This document shows positions 51,581 through 60,390 of a stretch of 64,000 nucleotides of DNA, piece after piece. The translations under genes were made by a program, and so were the position numbers. The stretch is taken from contig NZ_JASCRY010000004.1 in the NCBI RefSeq assembly GCF_030010375.1, positions 1 through 64,000 of the forward strand. Reading direction: 5' to 3'. Every line of letters starts with the position of its first letter. Position 1 is the first letter of the stretch. Source of the DNA: Flavobacterium yafengii (GTDB taxonomy: Bacteria; Bacteroidota; Bacteroidia; Flavobacteriales; Flavobacteriaceae). Under the pieces are notes generated by a model. It was not told where the DNA came from. It saw only the letters and a program-made list of their open reading frames with translations, and ran no database searches.

Positions 51581-53473
51581 TTAATTTGATGGCTGAGGAT
51601 GAACAGTAACGACTGTTGTCGAAAAACAATTATCTTTTTTTACCGTTACATTGTAGTTTTGTCTTGAAGCAACATTTGTAAAAACAGCGTTGATTTGAAA
51701 ATCTACATCATTGATACTATAAGTATACCCAAGTCCAATAGGTGAATTTACTGTTATCTTTGCTATGTTTTCAGCTACTGATGGCTGTTGGATTGTTATT
51801 GTTGGAACCGCAACTGGCTGACATAATACGGTTAATGAAACTACAGCTTGGCTACAATTATTTAAATTAGACATTTGACAAATTTGATATGTAAGCGTAT
51901 AATTTCCTGCAAGAGTTTCTTCCGAGACTATAACATCTACTCCAGATAAAGAAATACCCGCATTGCTAGAGTTTATAAATGTAGTACTAACATCTGATGG
52001 TAAAACACTATTTCCATTAAGCGTATCATTAGCTAAAACATTTGCAAATCCTATTGAGTTAGAAGATGAGTTGATAATTGTGGCAGAATCATCTACAGCA
52101 GAAATAATCTGTACAACATCCTCAAAACACAACGTATTGGTATAAATAACTCCAGTACTAAAACCTATTGCACCAGTAGTTGAAAGCATTCTTCCTTCAA
52201 GATTACCATTTGCACCCATAGTATTTGCTCCGTTATGAGCAATAAGAGTTCCTTTCATAAAAGTAAAAGTTCCCATAGAAACGGCACCTTCAGCTATCCA
52301 AAAAACATTACATCTTCGAGTTCCATTTGCCAAAATCACTTTCGACTGTGCAGCAGTTGTAAATGCTCCATCAAACTTAAAGATGAAAAGTGCATCAGGA
52401 TTTCCTTGACCATCCAGAGTTATTGTTCCTGCTAAAGAACCTGCTCCTAAAACCGAGTAAACTCCAGCATTTAAAGTTTCTCCACTACCAAAAGCTGGCG
52501 TATGAGACATGTTTGTATTTGGTGTATTATAAAGTTGAACATACGCAGATTCCAAATCAATTTTAGCTTGAGCTGTTGTTGCGTCAGCATTATAAAAAGA
52601 TCCTGCTACGGTTGAGCTTGTAAAACCACTTACATCGCCGGCATTTGAACCAATATCACCAACTATTCCAGATGTAGCAGCATTTGCCACAGCACCATTA
52701 CTTGCAAAAAGAGCAAAATTAGCAACAGTTCCTAAAATAGTATTATTACAAGTATTTACACAACTTATAGGAATTGTAATAGGACCTGCCGGAGGATATG
52801 CCAAACCAGGTCCAAAAGTTATTGCGCCTTCAGAAGAAAGCATTCTTCCTTCTAGATTTCCATTAGCGCCTACGGTTATTGCACCGGGATGGGCAATTAG
52901 CGTTCCTTTTGTAATGCTTGAAGCTCCAATAGAAATTGCTCCTTCAGCAATCCAAAAAACATTACAAGCTCGAGTTCCATTACTCAATACTATAGTTGAA
53001 CTAGCTCCAGCGGAAAATCCGCCTTCAAACTTAATTATAAATGCCGCATTTGGATTTCCTTGACCATCAAGAGTAATACTTCCTGCCAAAGATCCTGCAC
53101 CAGCAATGGAATAAACCCCAGAGGTAATAGTTTCACCATTTCCAAAAGCAGCAGCATGACTTGTATTTGTAACAAAAAGATCACTCAGGTGAATGTAAAC
53201 TCTAAGCAAATCAATTTTGGCTTGAGTAGTAATGGCATTTGCATTTTGTGGAAAGCCATTAAAAGTTGTTGGCGAATTAAATCCACTTATTGCTCCAACA
53301 CTTGTACCAACATCACCAGTAAATTGTGATGTACCAATATTAGAAACTGCTCCAGTTCCAGAATAAGCTTCAAAATTTGAAAGGGTTCCTAAATTTAAAA
53401 CTTGAGCGAAATTTACATTTGGAAATAAAAATAGAGCGATAGCTATTATACTATATAATTCTTTTTTTTTCAT
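51581..53473 (-). CDS. Secreted protein with two tandem DUF3494 ice-binding domains
   Basis: This 630-residue protein has a signal peptide (cleavage near NVNFAQ). Two ice-binding-like DUF3494 domains follow at about 25-235 and 243-448, each with a LGTxxNFxxx start, a GVYSxxGAGSLAGxITLDGQGNP block and RxCNVFWIAEGA, KGTLIAH and GANGNLEGRMLS. A C-terminal Ig-like stretch of about 180 residues follows. DUF3494 proteins are beta-solenoids that bind ice and prevent recrystallisation or aid adhesion to ice. I see no T9SS sorting domain; the protein ends in VHPQPSN. It is monocistronic. Activity in this strain is inferred from the family. Confidence 0.88.
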   Translation of the reverse strand: MKKKELYSIIAIALFLFPNVNFAQVLNLGTLSNFEAYSGTGAVSNIGTSQFTGDVGTSVGAISGFNSPTTFNGFPQNANAITTQAKIDLLRVYIHLSDLFVTNTSHAAAFGNGETITSGVYSIAGAGSLAGSITLDGQGNPNAAFIIKFEGGFSAGASSTIVLSNGTRACNVFWIAEGAISIGASSITKGTLIAHPGAITVGANGNLEGRMLSSEGAITFGPGLAYPPAGPITIPISCVNTCNNTILGTVANFALFASNGAVANAATSGIVGDIGSNAGDVSGFTSSTVAGSFYNADATTAQAKIDLESAYVQLYNTPNTNMSHTPAFGSGETLNAGVYSVLGAGSLAGTITLDGQGNPDALFIFKFDGAFTTAAQSKVILANGTRRCNVFWIAEGAVSMGTFTFMKGTLIAHNGANTMGANGNLEGRMLSTTGAIGFSTGVIYTNTLCFEDVVQIISAVDDSATIINSSSNSIGFANVLANDTLNGNSVLPSDVSTTFINSSNAGISLSGVDVIVSEETLAGNYTLTYQICQMSNLNNCSQAVVSLTVLCQPVAVPTITIQQPSVAENIAKITVNSPIGLGYTYSINDVDFQINAVFTNVASRQNYNVTVKKDNCFSTTVVTVHPQPSN

Positions 53474-53776
53474 CAGAATTAAATAAAATGGTATTGGTTT
53501 GTTGTTTTTATTAATGCTTTAAGGAGAATCCTTTATAGTGCATTTTTGTGAAGTAATTTCTAAAATCAATTTTCCATTATAATTGATTAAGAAGTAAACA
53601 ATTGTTAAAGCTGATTACTATGCCAAACCTAACCTATAAATTGGCAATTGATACTTAATATCTATAAACAACCTAATACAACTGCTAAAACACCTTTATT
53701 TCAATAAATTGAGAAATTAAATTCACAAGCTAGATTATTTTACAAATTTAAAACTGCCGAGAATTTTATTTAAGAT
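53474..53776 (-). promoter_or_regulatory. 303-bp upstream region of the ice-binding gene
   Basis: AT-rich, with no gene. On the minus strand a -7-like TAGGTTTG lies at 53631-53624. It overlaps an inverted repeat TGCCAA (53621-53626) and TTGGCA (53641-53646) with a 14-base spacer, a possible operator. No matching TTG at -33 was seen. Confidence 0.4.
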
Positions 53777-54790
53777 TTAATTATTTAAAATATAGTTTAA
53801 GATTACGCTATCAAAATTTTCACTTCCCGAAACGAAAGAACTTTGTATAGGTAAATAGAAAAGTTGTTCGCTTGGCAAACTTCCTTTCAATCGCACATAA
53901 TCTTTTTCGGTAGTGATAATAATGTTATTTTGAGCTAAATTTTTAATTTCCAAAATATCTTTATCGGTAAAATTATGATGGTCCGGAAAAGACAAACAGA
54001 CATCATTCGTATCTTGTAAATAGGCAAAAAACGGTTCCGGTTTTGCAATTCCTGCCACCAGTAATTTAGCAGCAGATTGAATTTCATTTACATTTATCTT
54101 TCGGTTTTCTCCATAAATAAATTCTTCGTATGCTATAAAAGTAAAATACAATTCCTGATTTTCAGCAACTTTTAATCTATTTTTGATAGCATTCTGTTTG
54201 TCAAGCGAAAGATTAAAAGGACATTTGGTTACAATAATCACATTTGCTCTTTCTGCTCCGCTTCGGCTTTCGCGTAAATTCCCGGTTGGCAACATAAAAT
54301 CATCCGAATACAAATCACCATAAGAAGTCAGTAAAATATAAAATCCCGCTTTTACTTTTCGATGTTGAAAAGCGTCATCAAGCAGAATCACCTCTGGTTT
54401 TTCTGGAAGAGAAAGCAATTGTTCTATTCCATTTTTCCTGTCGGCATCAACAGCAACTTGGATGGCTGCAAATTTTTTATAAAACTGAAAAGGCTCGTCT
54501 CCAAGAATGGCAGCATTTGAATTGGCTTGCGCCAAAATAAAACCTTTAGATTGTCTTTTATATCCTCTACTTAATGTGGCAATTTTATATTTATCCGAAA
54601 GCAACCGAATCAAATATTCGATTTGTGGTGTTTTCCCGGTTCCGCCAACGCTAAGATTTCCGACAGCAATAACAGGCAAATCAAAGGAGTACGATTTTAA
54701 AATCCCTTTGTCGAAAAGAAAATTCCGAATACTCGTTATCAGACCATATAAGATGGCAAACGGAAACAGCAATTTTCGTAGTAGATTCAT
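53777..54790 (-). CDS. lpxK: Tetraacyldisaccharide 4'-kinase
   Basis: This 337-residue membrane-associated kinase phosphorylates the 4' position of the lipid A disaccharide precursor. It has an N-terminal amphipathic/hydrophobic helix (LLRKLLFPFAILYGLI), Walker A VGGTGKTP (residues 48-55), SRGYKR, GDEPFQ, and the LDDAFQHRKVK motif typical of LpxK. The C-terminal domain has FPDHHNFTDKD and TTEKDYVRL. All key motifs are intact. It is divergent from the Nif3-like gene, 97 bp away. Confidence 0.95.
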   Translation of the reverse strand: MNLLRKLLFPFAILYGLITSIRNFLFDKGILKSYSFDLPVIAVGNLSVGGTGKTPQIEYLIRLLSDKYKIATLSRGYKRQSKGFILAQANSNAAILGDEPFQFYKKFAAIQVAVDADRKNGIEQLLSLPEKPEVILLDDAFQHRKVKAGFYILLTSYGDLYSDDFMLPTGNLRESRSGAERANVIIVTKCPFNLSLDKQNAIKNRLKVAENQELYFTFIAYEEFIYGENRKINVNEIQSAAKLLVAGIAKPEPFFAYLQDTNDVCLSFPDHHNFTDKDILEIKNLAQNNIIITTEKDYVRLKGSLPSEQLFYLPIQSSFVSGSENFDSVILNYILNN

Positions 54791-54887
54791 TTTACGAAAG
54801 TAGAATATTTTATTTTAAAGTTGATTTGTTTATTCGTTAATTTGTTTATTCGAAAATCCAGAATTAAACAATCAAAAATCTGATGTT

Positions 54888-55982
54888 ATGAAAATCAAAG
54901 AAATCATTTCCGTACTTGAAGAAATGGCGCCACTCGCCTATGCTGAAGATTTTGACAATGTGGGATTATTGGTTGGAGACCAAGATGTGGAAGCTACAGG
55001 AATTTTGGTTTGTCATGATGCACTAGAAAATATAATTGACGAAGCGATTACAAAAAATTGCAATGTGGTGGTTTGTTTTCATCCCATATTATTTTCAGGT
55101 TTAAAAAAAATAACGGGAAAAAACTACGTCGAACGTGCCGTTATTAAAGCCATAAAAAATGACATTGCCATTTATGCCGTTCACACCGCTTTGGACAATC
55201 ATCAAGAAGGCGTGAATAAAATATTCAGTGACGCATTAGGATTGGTAAATACTAAAATCCTGATTCCGAAGGAAAATTTTATTCGTAAATTAGTAACCTA
55301 TACTATTCCTGAAAATGCGGAAGAAGTACGAAACGCACTATTTGAAGCCGGAGCGGGAACGATCGGGAATTATGAAAATTGCAGTTTTAATTCGAAAGGA
55401 ATTGGAACCTATATGGGAAATGAGCATAGCAATCCACAAGTTGGTGAACGATTTGAATTCGTACAAGGCGACGAAATTAAAATCGAAGTCACTTTCGAAA
55501 AACATTTGGAAAATAAAATCCTGAAAGCATTATTCAAAAGCCACACTTATGAAGAAGTGGCGTACGAAATTTATGAGTTGCAAAATAACCATCAAAATAT
55601 TGGTTTGGGAATGATTGGCGAATTAAAAAATTCCATGAATGAAAAAGAGTTTCTGCTTTTTGCAAAAGAAAAAATGGACTGCGGCGGAATTCGACATTCA
55701 AACTTTATTGGTACAACAATTAAAAAAGTTGCGGTTCTTGGCGGAGCAGGAAGTTTTGCTATAAAAAACGCCATTCAAGCCGGAGCTGATGCTTATTTAA
55801 CTGCTGATTTAAAATACCATCAGTTTTATGAAGCCGAAAATAAACTTTTATTGGCCGATATTGGACATTTTGAAAGCGAACGCTATACAAAAAATTATAT
55901 TGTAGAGTATCTTCGGAAAAAAATCCTTAATTTTGCAGTTATTTTATCAGAAGAAAATTCAAATCCAGTTAAGTACTTATAG
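54888..55982 (+). CDS. Nif3-like dinuclear metal centre protein
   Basis: This 364-residue member of the Nif3/GTP cyclohydrolase I type 2 family has an N-terminal half with FDNVGLLVGD and VVCFHPILFSG (metal His), then a CutA1/PII-like insert (about 125-235) with FEAGAGTIGNYENCSFNSKG. The C-terminal half has VAVLGGAGSFAIKNAIQAGADAYLTADLKYHQF and DIGHFESE. Family members form hexamers with two metals; the physiological role is unclear. It is followed after 3 bp by the zinc-ribbon homologue, a pairing common in Bacteroidota. Confidence 0.92.
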   Translation: MKIKEIISVLEEMAPLAYAEDFDNVGLLVGDQDVEATGILVCHDALENIIDEAITKNCNVVVCFHPILFSGLKKITGKNYVERAVIKAIKNDIAIYAVHTALDNHQEGVNKIFSDALGLVNTKILIPKENFIRKLVTYTIPENAEEVRNALFEAGAGTIGNYENCSFNSKGIGTYMGNEHSNPQVGERFEFVQGDEIKIEVTFEKHLENKILKALFKSHTYEEVAYEIYELQNNHQNIGLGMIGELKNSMNEKEFLLFAKEKMDCGGIRHSNFIGTTIKKVAVLGGAGSFAIKNAIQAGADAYLTADLKYHQFYEAENKLLLADIGHFESERYTKNYIVEYLRKKILNFAVILSEENSNPVKYL

Positions 55983-55985
55983 AAT

Positions 55986-56765
55986 ATGGCGAATACGAAA
56001 GAATTAAGTGTTGAGGACAAGTTAAGAGCAATTTACGATTTACAACTTATTGACTCTAGAATTGACGAAATCAGAAACGTAAGAGGAGAACTTCCTTTAG
56101 AAGTAGAAGATTTAGAAGATGAAGTTGCAGGTTTAAGCACCCGTTCAGAAAAATTGAAAAGTGAACTTGAAGTTATCGAGGATCTAATCAAATCAAAAAA
56201 GAATGCAATTGATGACCACAAAGAGGCTATCAAAAAATATACGAAACAACAAGAAACGGTTCGTAACAACAGAGAATTTAATTCGTTGACTAAAGAGGTT
56301 GAATTTCAAGAATTAGAAATTCAATTGTCTGAAAAACAAATTAAAGAAATGAAAGCTTCTATCGAACACAAGAAAGAAGTAATTTCAAGTTCTAAAGAAA
56401 GATTAGAAGCAAAATCAAATCATTTAAAGCATAAAAAATCAGAGTTAGACGCTATCATGGCTGAAACTGCTAAAGAAGAAGCTTTCCTATCTGAAAAATC
56501 AGCTGAATACCAAGCTTTAATCGAAGAAAGATTATTAAAAGCTTACACTAGAATCAGAACTAGCGTTCGTAATGGTTTAGCTGTTGTTTCTATTGAAAGA
56601 GGAGCATCAGCAGGTTCATTCTTTACTATTCCACCACAGACACAAGTAGAAATTGCTTCAAGAAAAAAAATCATTACTGATGAACATTCAGGAAGAATAT
56701 TAGTCGACAGTGTATTAGCTGACGAAGAAAAAGAGAAAATGGAACAGTTGTTTTCTAAATTCTAA
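55986..56765 (+). CDS. C4-type zinc-ribbon family protein lacking its cysteines
   Basis: This 259-residue protein is mostly a long coiled coil (about 20-180) followed by the C-terminal region that in the family forms a four-cysteine zinc ribbon. Here the sequence reads RGASAGSFFTIPPQTQVEIA and KKIITDEHSGRILVD, so the expected CxxC pairs are Ser/Ala and Asp/Ser, and the whole protein contains no cysteine. The fold-framing residues are kept. It may be a lineage that lost zinc. Function is unknown. It lies 3 bp after the Nif3-like gene, likely as one operon. Confidence 0.88.
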   Translation: MANTKELSVEDKLRAIYDLQLIDSRIDEIRNVRGELPLEVEDLEDEVAGLSTRSEKLKSELEVIEDLIKSKKNAIDDHKEAIKKYTKQQETVRNNREFNSLTKEVEFQELEIQLSEKQIKEMKASIEHKKEVISSSKERLEAKSNHLKHKKSELDAIMAETAKEEAFLSEKSAEYQALIEERLLKAYTRIRTSVRNGLAVVSIERGASAGSFFTIPPQTQVEIASRKKIITDEHSGRILVDSVLADEEKEKMEQLFSKF

Positions 56766-56773
56766 TTACATTT

Positions 56774-56802
56774 AAGTCCCGATACACATCGGGACTTTTT
56801 TT
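56774..56802 (+). terminator. Terminator after the Nif3/zinc-ribbon operon
   Basis: AAGTCCCGAT pairs with ATCGGGACTT around ACAC, followed by seven T. It ends 2 bases before the next ATG. Confidence 0.9.
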
Positions 56803-56803
56803 T

Positions 56804-57652
56804 ATGAAAAAAATAGCATTTTTTATATTCACTAAATCCATTGGATTATACATTAACCTTTTGAGTTTTGTATTTCCAAAAAAAGCTTCGCAACTTGCGT
56901 ATGCCTTTTTTAGTGAACCTCGAGAAGGAAAATTATCCAAAACCAGTCTTCCAGAAATTCTACAAGAAGCAAAATCTGAAACGTTCCAAAACGAAGAACA
57001 TTCCTTTCATACTTATACTTGGAAAGGAAATGACACCGTAATATTATTAGTTCACGGCTGGGAAAGTAATGCTTCTCGATGGGAAAAGGTACTGCCGTAT
57101 TTAAAAAAATCAGGAAGCACCATCATTGCAATTGACGGGCCGGCTCATGGATTATCTAGCGGCAAAGAATTTAGCATTCCTAAATATGCCGAATTTATTC
57201 ATATCGCAGTCGAAAAATTCAAACCTCAATATCTTATCGGTCATTCTATAGGCGGAAAAACCTGTTTGTATTACCAATCTGTTTATCAAAATGATGCGCT
57301 AAAAAAAATGGTGATTCTGGGTTCTCCAAGTGATTTCAATATTATATTAAACAATTACATTACGTTATTGAGTTTAAATTCGAAGATTTCAAAATCCTTA
57401 GAAGATCATTATTTGAATCATTTCAAACTCAATTTAGAACAATTTTCCGGAAAATTATTCGCCTCAAAACTGAACATCAAAGGACTAATCGCCCATGATA
57501 TAGACGACAGTGTAGTTTTATTCGAAGAAGGGAAGAAAATTGCCGGAGCGTGGGAAAATGCTATTTTCATTGAAACCAAAGGCTTAGGACATAGTATGCA
57601 TGACGCCGAATTATATGAAAAAGTCTCCCGTTTCTTATTTGAAGCGGAATAA
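56804..57652 (+). CDS. Alpha/beta hydrolase
   Basis: This 282-residue alpha/beta-fold hydrolase has LLVHGWESNASRWEKVLPYL (oxyanion region), AIDGPAHGLS, the nucleophile elbow IGHSIGGKTCLYY with the Ser, and the late GLGHSMHD carrying the catalytic His. The acidic residue is probably the Asp in HDIDDSVV. The N-terminal hydrophobic segment (about 5-25) could be a membrane anchor. Substrate is unknown. Its ATG begins right after a terminator T run, so it needs its own promoter or read-through. Confidence 0.86.
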   Translation: MKKIAFFIFTKSIGLYINLLSFVFPKKASQLAYAFFSEPREGKLSKTSLPEILQEAKSETFQNEEHSFHTYTWKGNDTVILLVHGWESNASRWEKVLPYLKKSGSTIIAIDGPAHGLSSGKEFSIPKYAEFIHIAVEKFKPQYLIGHSIGGKTCLYYQSVYQNDALKKMVILGSPSDFNIILNNYITLLSLNSKISKSLEDHYLNHFKLNLEQFSGKLFASKLNIKGLIAHDIDDSVVLFEEGKKIAGAWENAIFIETKGLGHSMHDAELYEKVSRFLFEAE

Positions 57653-57664
57653 ACTAACTTATTT

Positions 57665-57734
57665 GCCATTATTGTTTCCAGCTTTCCGTTATATCCACGC
57701 ACAAAAGCGTGGGATGCCACTTCAATCTGGGCTA
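57665..57734 (-). ncRNA. Structured RNA-like element, copy 3 (minus strand)
   Basis: Read on the minus strand, AGCCCAG (57733-57727) is followed by GATTGAAGTG, then ATCC-(C)-ACGC paired with GCGTGGAT. TATAACGGAAAGC follows, and CTGG (57681-57678) closes on CCAG. The bulged C lies at the same place as in the 46213 copy, while the stem bases differ and still pair. It lies between the hydrolase and rluF-like genes, antisense to both. Confidence 0.6.
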
Positions 57735-57784
57735 AGAGCTAGTATTTTTTAGTTCCAGTATTATTTTCACATTCCCAAAATGAC

Positions 57785-57792
57785 TACTTTTG
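57785..57792 (+). promoter_or_regulatory. Bacteroidota -7 box TACTTTTG close to the start codon
   Basis: TACTTTTG fits TAnnTTTG and ends only 4 bases before the ATG of the pseudouridine synthase. If used, the transcript would be leaderless or nearly so. Confidence 0.5.
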
Positions 57793-57796
57793 CAGT

Positions 57797-58609
57797 ATGG
57801 AAGAAAATCTAAAACGCCTCAATAAATTCATAGGAGAAACGGGGTATTGCTCCCGCCGCGAAGCCGATAAAATCATTGAAGAAGGTCGAGTAACCATCAA
57901 TGGTGTCGTTCCGGAATTAGGCACAAAAGTTTCACCGAATGACGAAGTGCGTATTGACGGTAAACTAATCCGTGAGAAAAATGAGAAACCCGTTTATCTT
58001 GCTTTCTATAAACCTGTAGGAATCGAATGTACCACAAACCTTGATGTTCGCAATAATATTGTAGATTACATCAATTATCCGAAACGTATTTTTCCTATAG
58101 GACGATTGGACAAAGCCAGTGAAGGCTTGATTTTTATGACTAATGACGGCGATATCGTCAATAAAATATTACGTGCCCGAAACAATCACGAAAAAGAATA
58201 TACAGTAACCGTAAACAAACCCATCACCGATCGTTTTATCGAAAGAATGGGAAATGGAATTCCAATTTTGGACACCGTTACCCGAAAATGTAAGGTGGAA
58301 CAAATTAGTAAATTCACTTTCAAAATTATCTTGACGCAAGGTTTAAACCGTCAAATTCGTAGAATGACCGAATATTTAGGATATGATGTTACGGCGCTTA
58401 AACGCATCCGAATTATCAATATTTCGCTGGATATCCCTGTTGGCCGTTACCGTGATTTGACAGATGCCGAAATCAAAGAATTAAACGAGCTCATCGAGCC
58501 TTCAAGCAAAACCGAAGAAGCCAGTTTACCCAAAACGGAAGTACCAAAAAGAAGAACCGAATTCATCAAAAGAGATGATCCCAGGTTTAAAGGACGAGGA
58601 GATTATTAA
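57797..58609 (+). CDS. rluF: 23S rRNA pseudouridine synthase, RluF-like
   Basis: This 270-residue RsuA/RluF-family enzyme has an N-terminal S4 RNA-binding domain (about 5-60: [20 protein letters not shown]) and a catalytic domain with Asp105 in [10 protein letters not shown]. The motifs [18 protein letters not shown] and GLNRQIRRM follow. A basic tail of about 35 residues ([18 protein letters not shown]) is flavobacterial in style. RluF modifies U2604 in E. coli 23S rRNA; the exact target here is not certain, and RluB-like specificity is possible. Confidence 0.9.
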   Translation: MEENLKRLNKFIGETGYCSRREADKIIEEGRVTINGVVPELGTKVSPNDEVRIDGKLIREKNEKPVYLAFYKPVGIECTTNLDVRNNIVDYINYPKRIFPIGRLDKASEGLIFMTNDGDIVNKILRARNNHEKEYTVTVNKPITDRFIERMGNGIPILDTVTRKCKVEQISKFTFKIILTQGLNRQIRRMTEYLGYDVTALKRIRIINISLDIPVGRYRDLTDAEIKELNELIEPSSKTEEASLPKTEVPKRRTEFIKRDDPRFKGRGDY

Positions 58610-58615
58610 ACATAC

Positions 58616-58650
58616 AAAAATCCCATCAGCAACAGCCGATGGGATTTTTT
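58616..58650. terminator. Bidirectional terminator
   Basis: AAAAATCCCATC pairs with GATGGGATTTTT around a 10-base loop, with A and T tracts on both sides. It serves rluF and the convergent DUF4153 gene. Confidence 0.9.
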
Positions 58651-58651
58651 T

Positions 58652-60040
58652 TTATTTATTAGTATCTAAAAATTCAAAATAGAGCGATCTCGACAAAATC
58701 GTTTCATTTTGAACACGCGCTACATTACCCTCTTTATAATCGTATTTATCTTCCACATCTTCAGGATGGAGTTTAAAATAATCATAATACCCTTTATGAT
58801 TAAAATTCAAACTTCTCAGAAAACGTTGCTCAACACCTTTGTTTACCGAAATATTATAATTGGTAATCAGATTTCCCCAGTTGACAAAACTGCATAGCAA
58901 GATTGTTCCGTAGAAATACCAAATCATTTGATTGAAAAGAAAAGCATTTGTTTTTTGCTTGGTGATTTTTATAAAAGAAATAACCAATCCAATTAGAGCA
59001 AGAATCAAGAAAGCATAAACACCTAACCTTTTATAAGTCAATCCGAAAAACGAAACATATTCTGAGTTTTTGATGATCGCACATAGTATTAAAATTCCGT
59101 TTAAAAGAATCCAAATCTTAGCTAATTTTTTAAGATTTTTAGCATTTCCATCAAAATTAAACCCTCCTTTAAAATAGAATAAAATAACACCAACTGCCAT
59201 TATGATTGAAAAAATAACGGCATTTACTCTTTCGTGTGTATCAGAACTTAAGTTAGATTTTTTGACCACTTCAAAAAATTGTTCGTAATTATAAGTCGCA
59301 ATGAAAACCAAAAGAAGCACATTTAAAAGAAACAAAGTAATCTCGCCACTTCTTCTTTCAAAATCAATATCCAGAAATGAAAATGAATTTTGATTTTGCG
59401 TTTTGGCTTCTTCCTTAAAATCATTGTCCAATAAATCATTCTTTTCAGAACAAACCTCAGGAATCCAATAATTCCAGAAAGTGAACGAAATAAAAAATCC
59501 TAAAGCGGTAAGTACAAATGCTTGCCAAGCATCAATATCTAAATAATAACCGGTAAACAAAGAAGAAAAATGATCACTTCCAAAAGAATATACAATTAAA
59601 AACAATCCAAGAAATAGGAATGGAATAACAAAATAAGCAATCAGTTTTTTAGCAAAACCGTTATTGACTTTTCGTTTAGGAAGATATTGACTGAACATAA
59701 ATATGCGCCCTAACGAAGCGATTCCATTGATAAACACCAAAGGAAGAGCCTGCACCAATTTAAGTTTTGGTTCCTGGGTTTTGAATTGTAAAAATATAAT
59801 CGACAAAGCCATGGCAAAAAATGATGAAAAATCTCCGTACCAGGCAAACGCAAAACAAGACAGAACCGATGCAACCACTAAAATCAAATGCAACCTACTG
59901 GTAAATTTCTCTTGAAAGAAATAACATATTAAGGCGGTTTGCACCATCCCGAAAATAGCCCAATTGAGACCTAAATCCTCGTTGTAAAAAAGCAGTGTAA
60001 AAACCAAACTGCTAGCTAAAATAAAATGTAGTTTTTTCAT
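58652..60040 (-). CDS. DUF4153/DUF4173 multi-pass membrane protein
   Basis: From the ATG at 60040 it has 462 residues (the ATG at 60067 would add nine). It is a multi-pass membrane protein with about ten hydrophobic helices, resembling DUF4153/DUF4173. The motif LKKLAKIWILLNGILILCAI and the following YVSFFGLTYKRLGVYAFL are typical of that family. A hydrophilic C-terminal tail of about 60 residues mentions LNFNHKGYYDYFKLHPEDV. Function is unknown. It follows a winged-helix regulator and a second membrane protein on the same strand, so the three genes likely form an operon. Confidence 0.8.
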   Translation of the reverse strand: MKKLHFILASSLVFTLLFYNEDLGLNWAIFGMVQTALICYFFQEKFTSRLHLILVVASVLSCFAFAWYGDFSSFFAMALSIIFLQFKTQEPKLKLVQALPLVFINGIASLGRIFMFSQYLPKRKVNNGFAKKLIAYFVIPFLFLGLFLIVYSFGSDHFSSLFTGYYLDIDAWQAFVLTALGFFISFTFWNYWIPEVCSEKNDLLDNDFKEEAKTQNQNSFSFLDIDFERRSGEITLFLLNVLLLVFIATYNYEQFFEVVKKSNLSSDTHERVNAVIFSIIMAVGVILFYFKGGFNFDGNAKNLKKLAKIWILLNGILILCAIIKNSEYVSFFGLTYKRLGVYAFLILALIGLVISFIKITKQKTNAFLFNQMIWYFYGTILLCSFVNWGNLITNYNISVNKGVEQRFLRSLNFNHKGYYDYFKLHPEDVEDKYDYKEGNVARVQNETILSRSLYFEFLDTNK

Positions 60041-60094
60041 AATAAAAAATTTAAAAGTACTTTGCATTTCAAAGTTAAAAATTAAAAAAAGGTG

Positions 60095-60388
60095 TTATTT
60101 AGATTTGATCAATTTTTCAAGACTATTCAAGTGGGAAACAAAAGCAGCTCTACCAATATTGGTAACTCGATACGAAGTTCTCGGTTTTTTACCAACAAAC
60201 TCTTTTTTAACTTCTATGTATCCAGATTTTTCTAATGCGGAAGAATGACTTGCTAAGTTACCATCAGTAATATTCAATAAAGATTTCATTTCGGTAAAAT
60301 CAATCCAGTCGTTTACCATCAGAACAGACATAATGCCTAATCTGACTCGACTTTCGAAATCTTTATTTAACTTATCAATGATACTCAT
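60095..60388 (-). CDS. Winged-helix transcriptional regulator
   Basis: From the ATG at 60388 it has 97 residues; the longer frame from 60496 would overlap the upstream gene. It is a DNA-binding winged helix of the MarR/ArsR-like HTH_34 group: FESRVRLGIMSVLMVNDWIDFTEMKSLLNITDGNLASHSSALEKSGYI is the HTH, and KKEFVGKKPRTSYRVTNIGRAAF is the wing. It starts two bases after the upstream membrane gene ends. It probably regulates this operon in response to an unknown signal (inference). Confidence 0.88.
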   Translation of the reverse strand: MSIIDKLNKDFESRVRLGIMSVLMVNDWIDFTEMKSLLNITDGNLASHSSALEKSGYIEVKKEFVGKKPRTSYRVTNIGRAAFVSHLNSLEKLIKSK

Positions 60389-60390
60389 TT

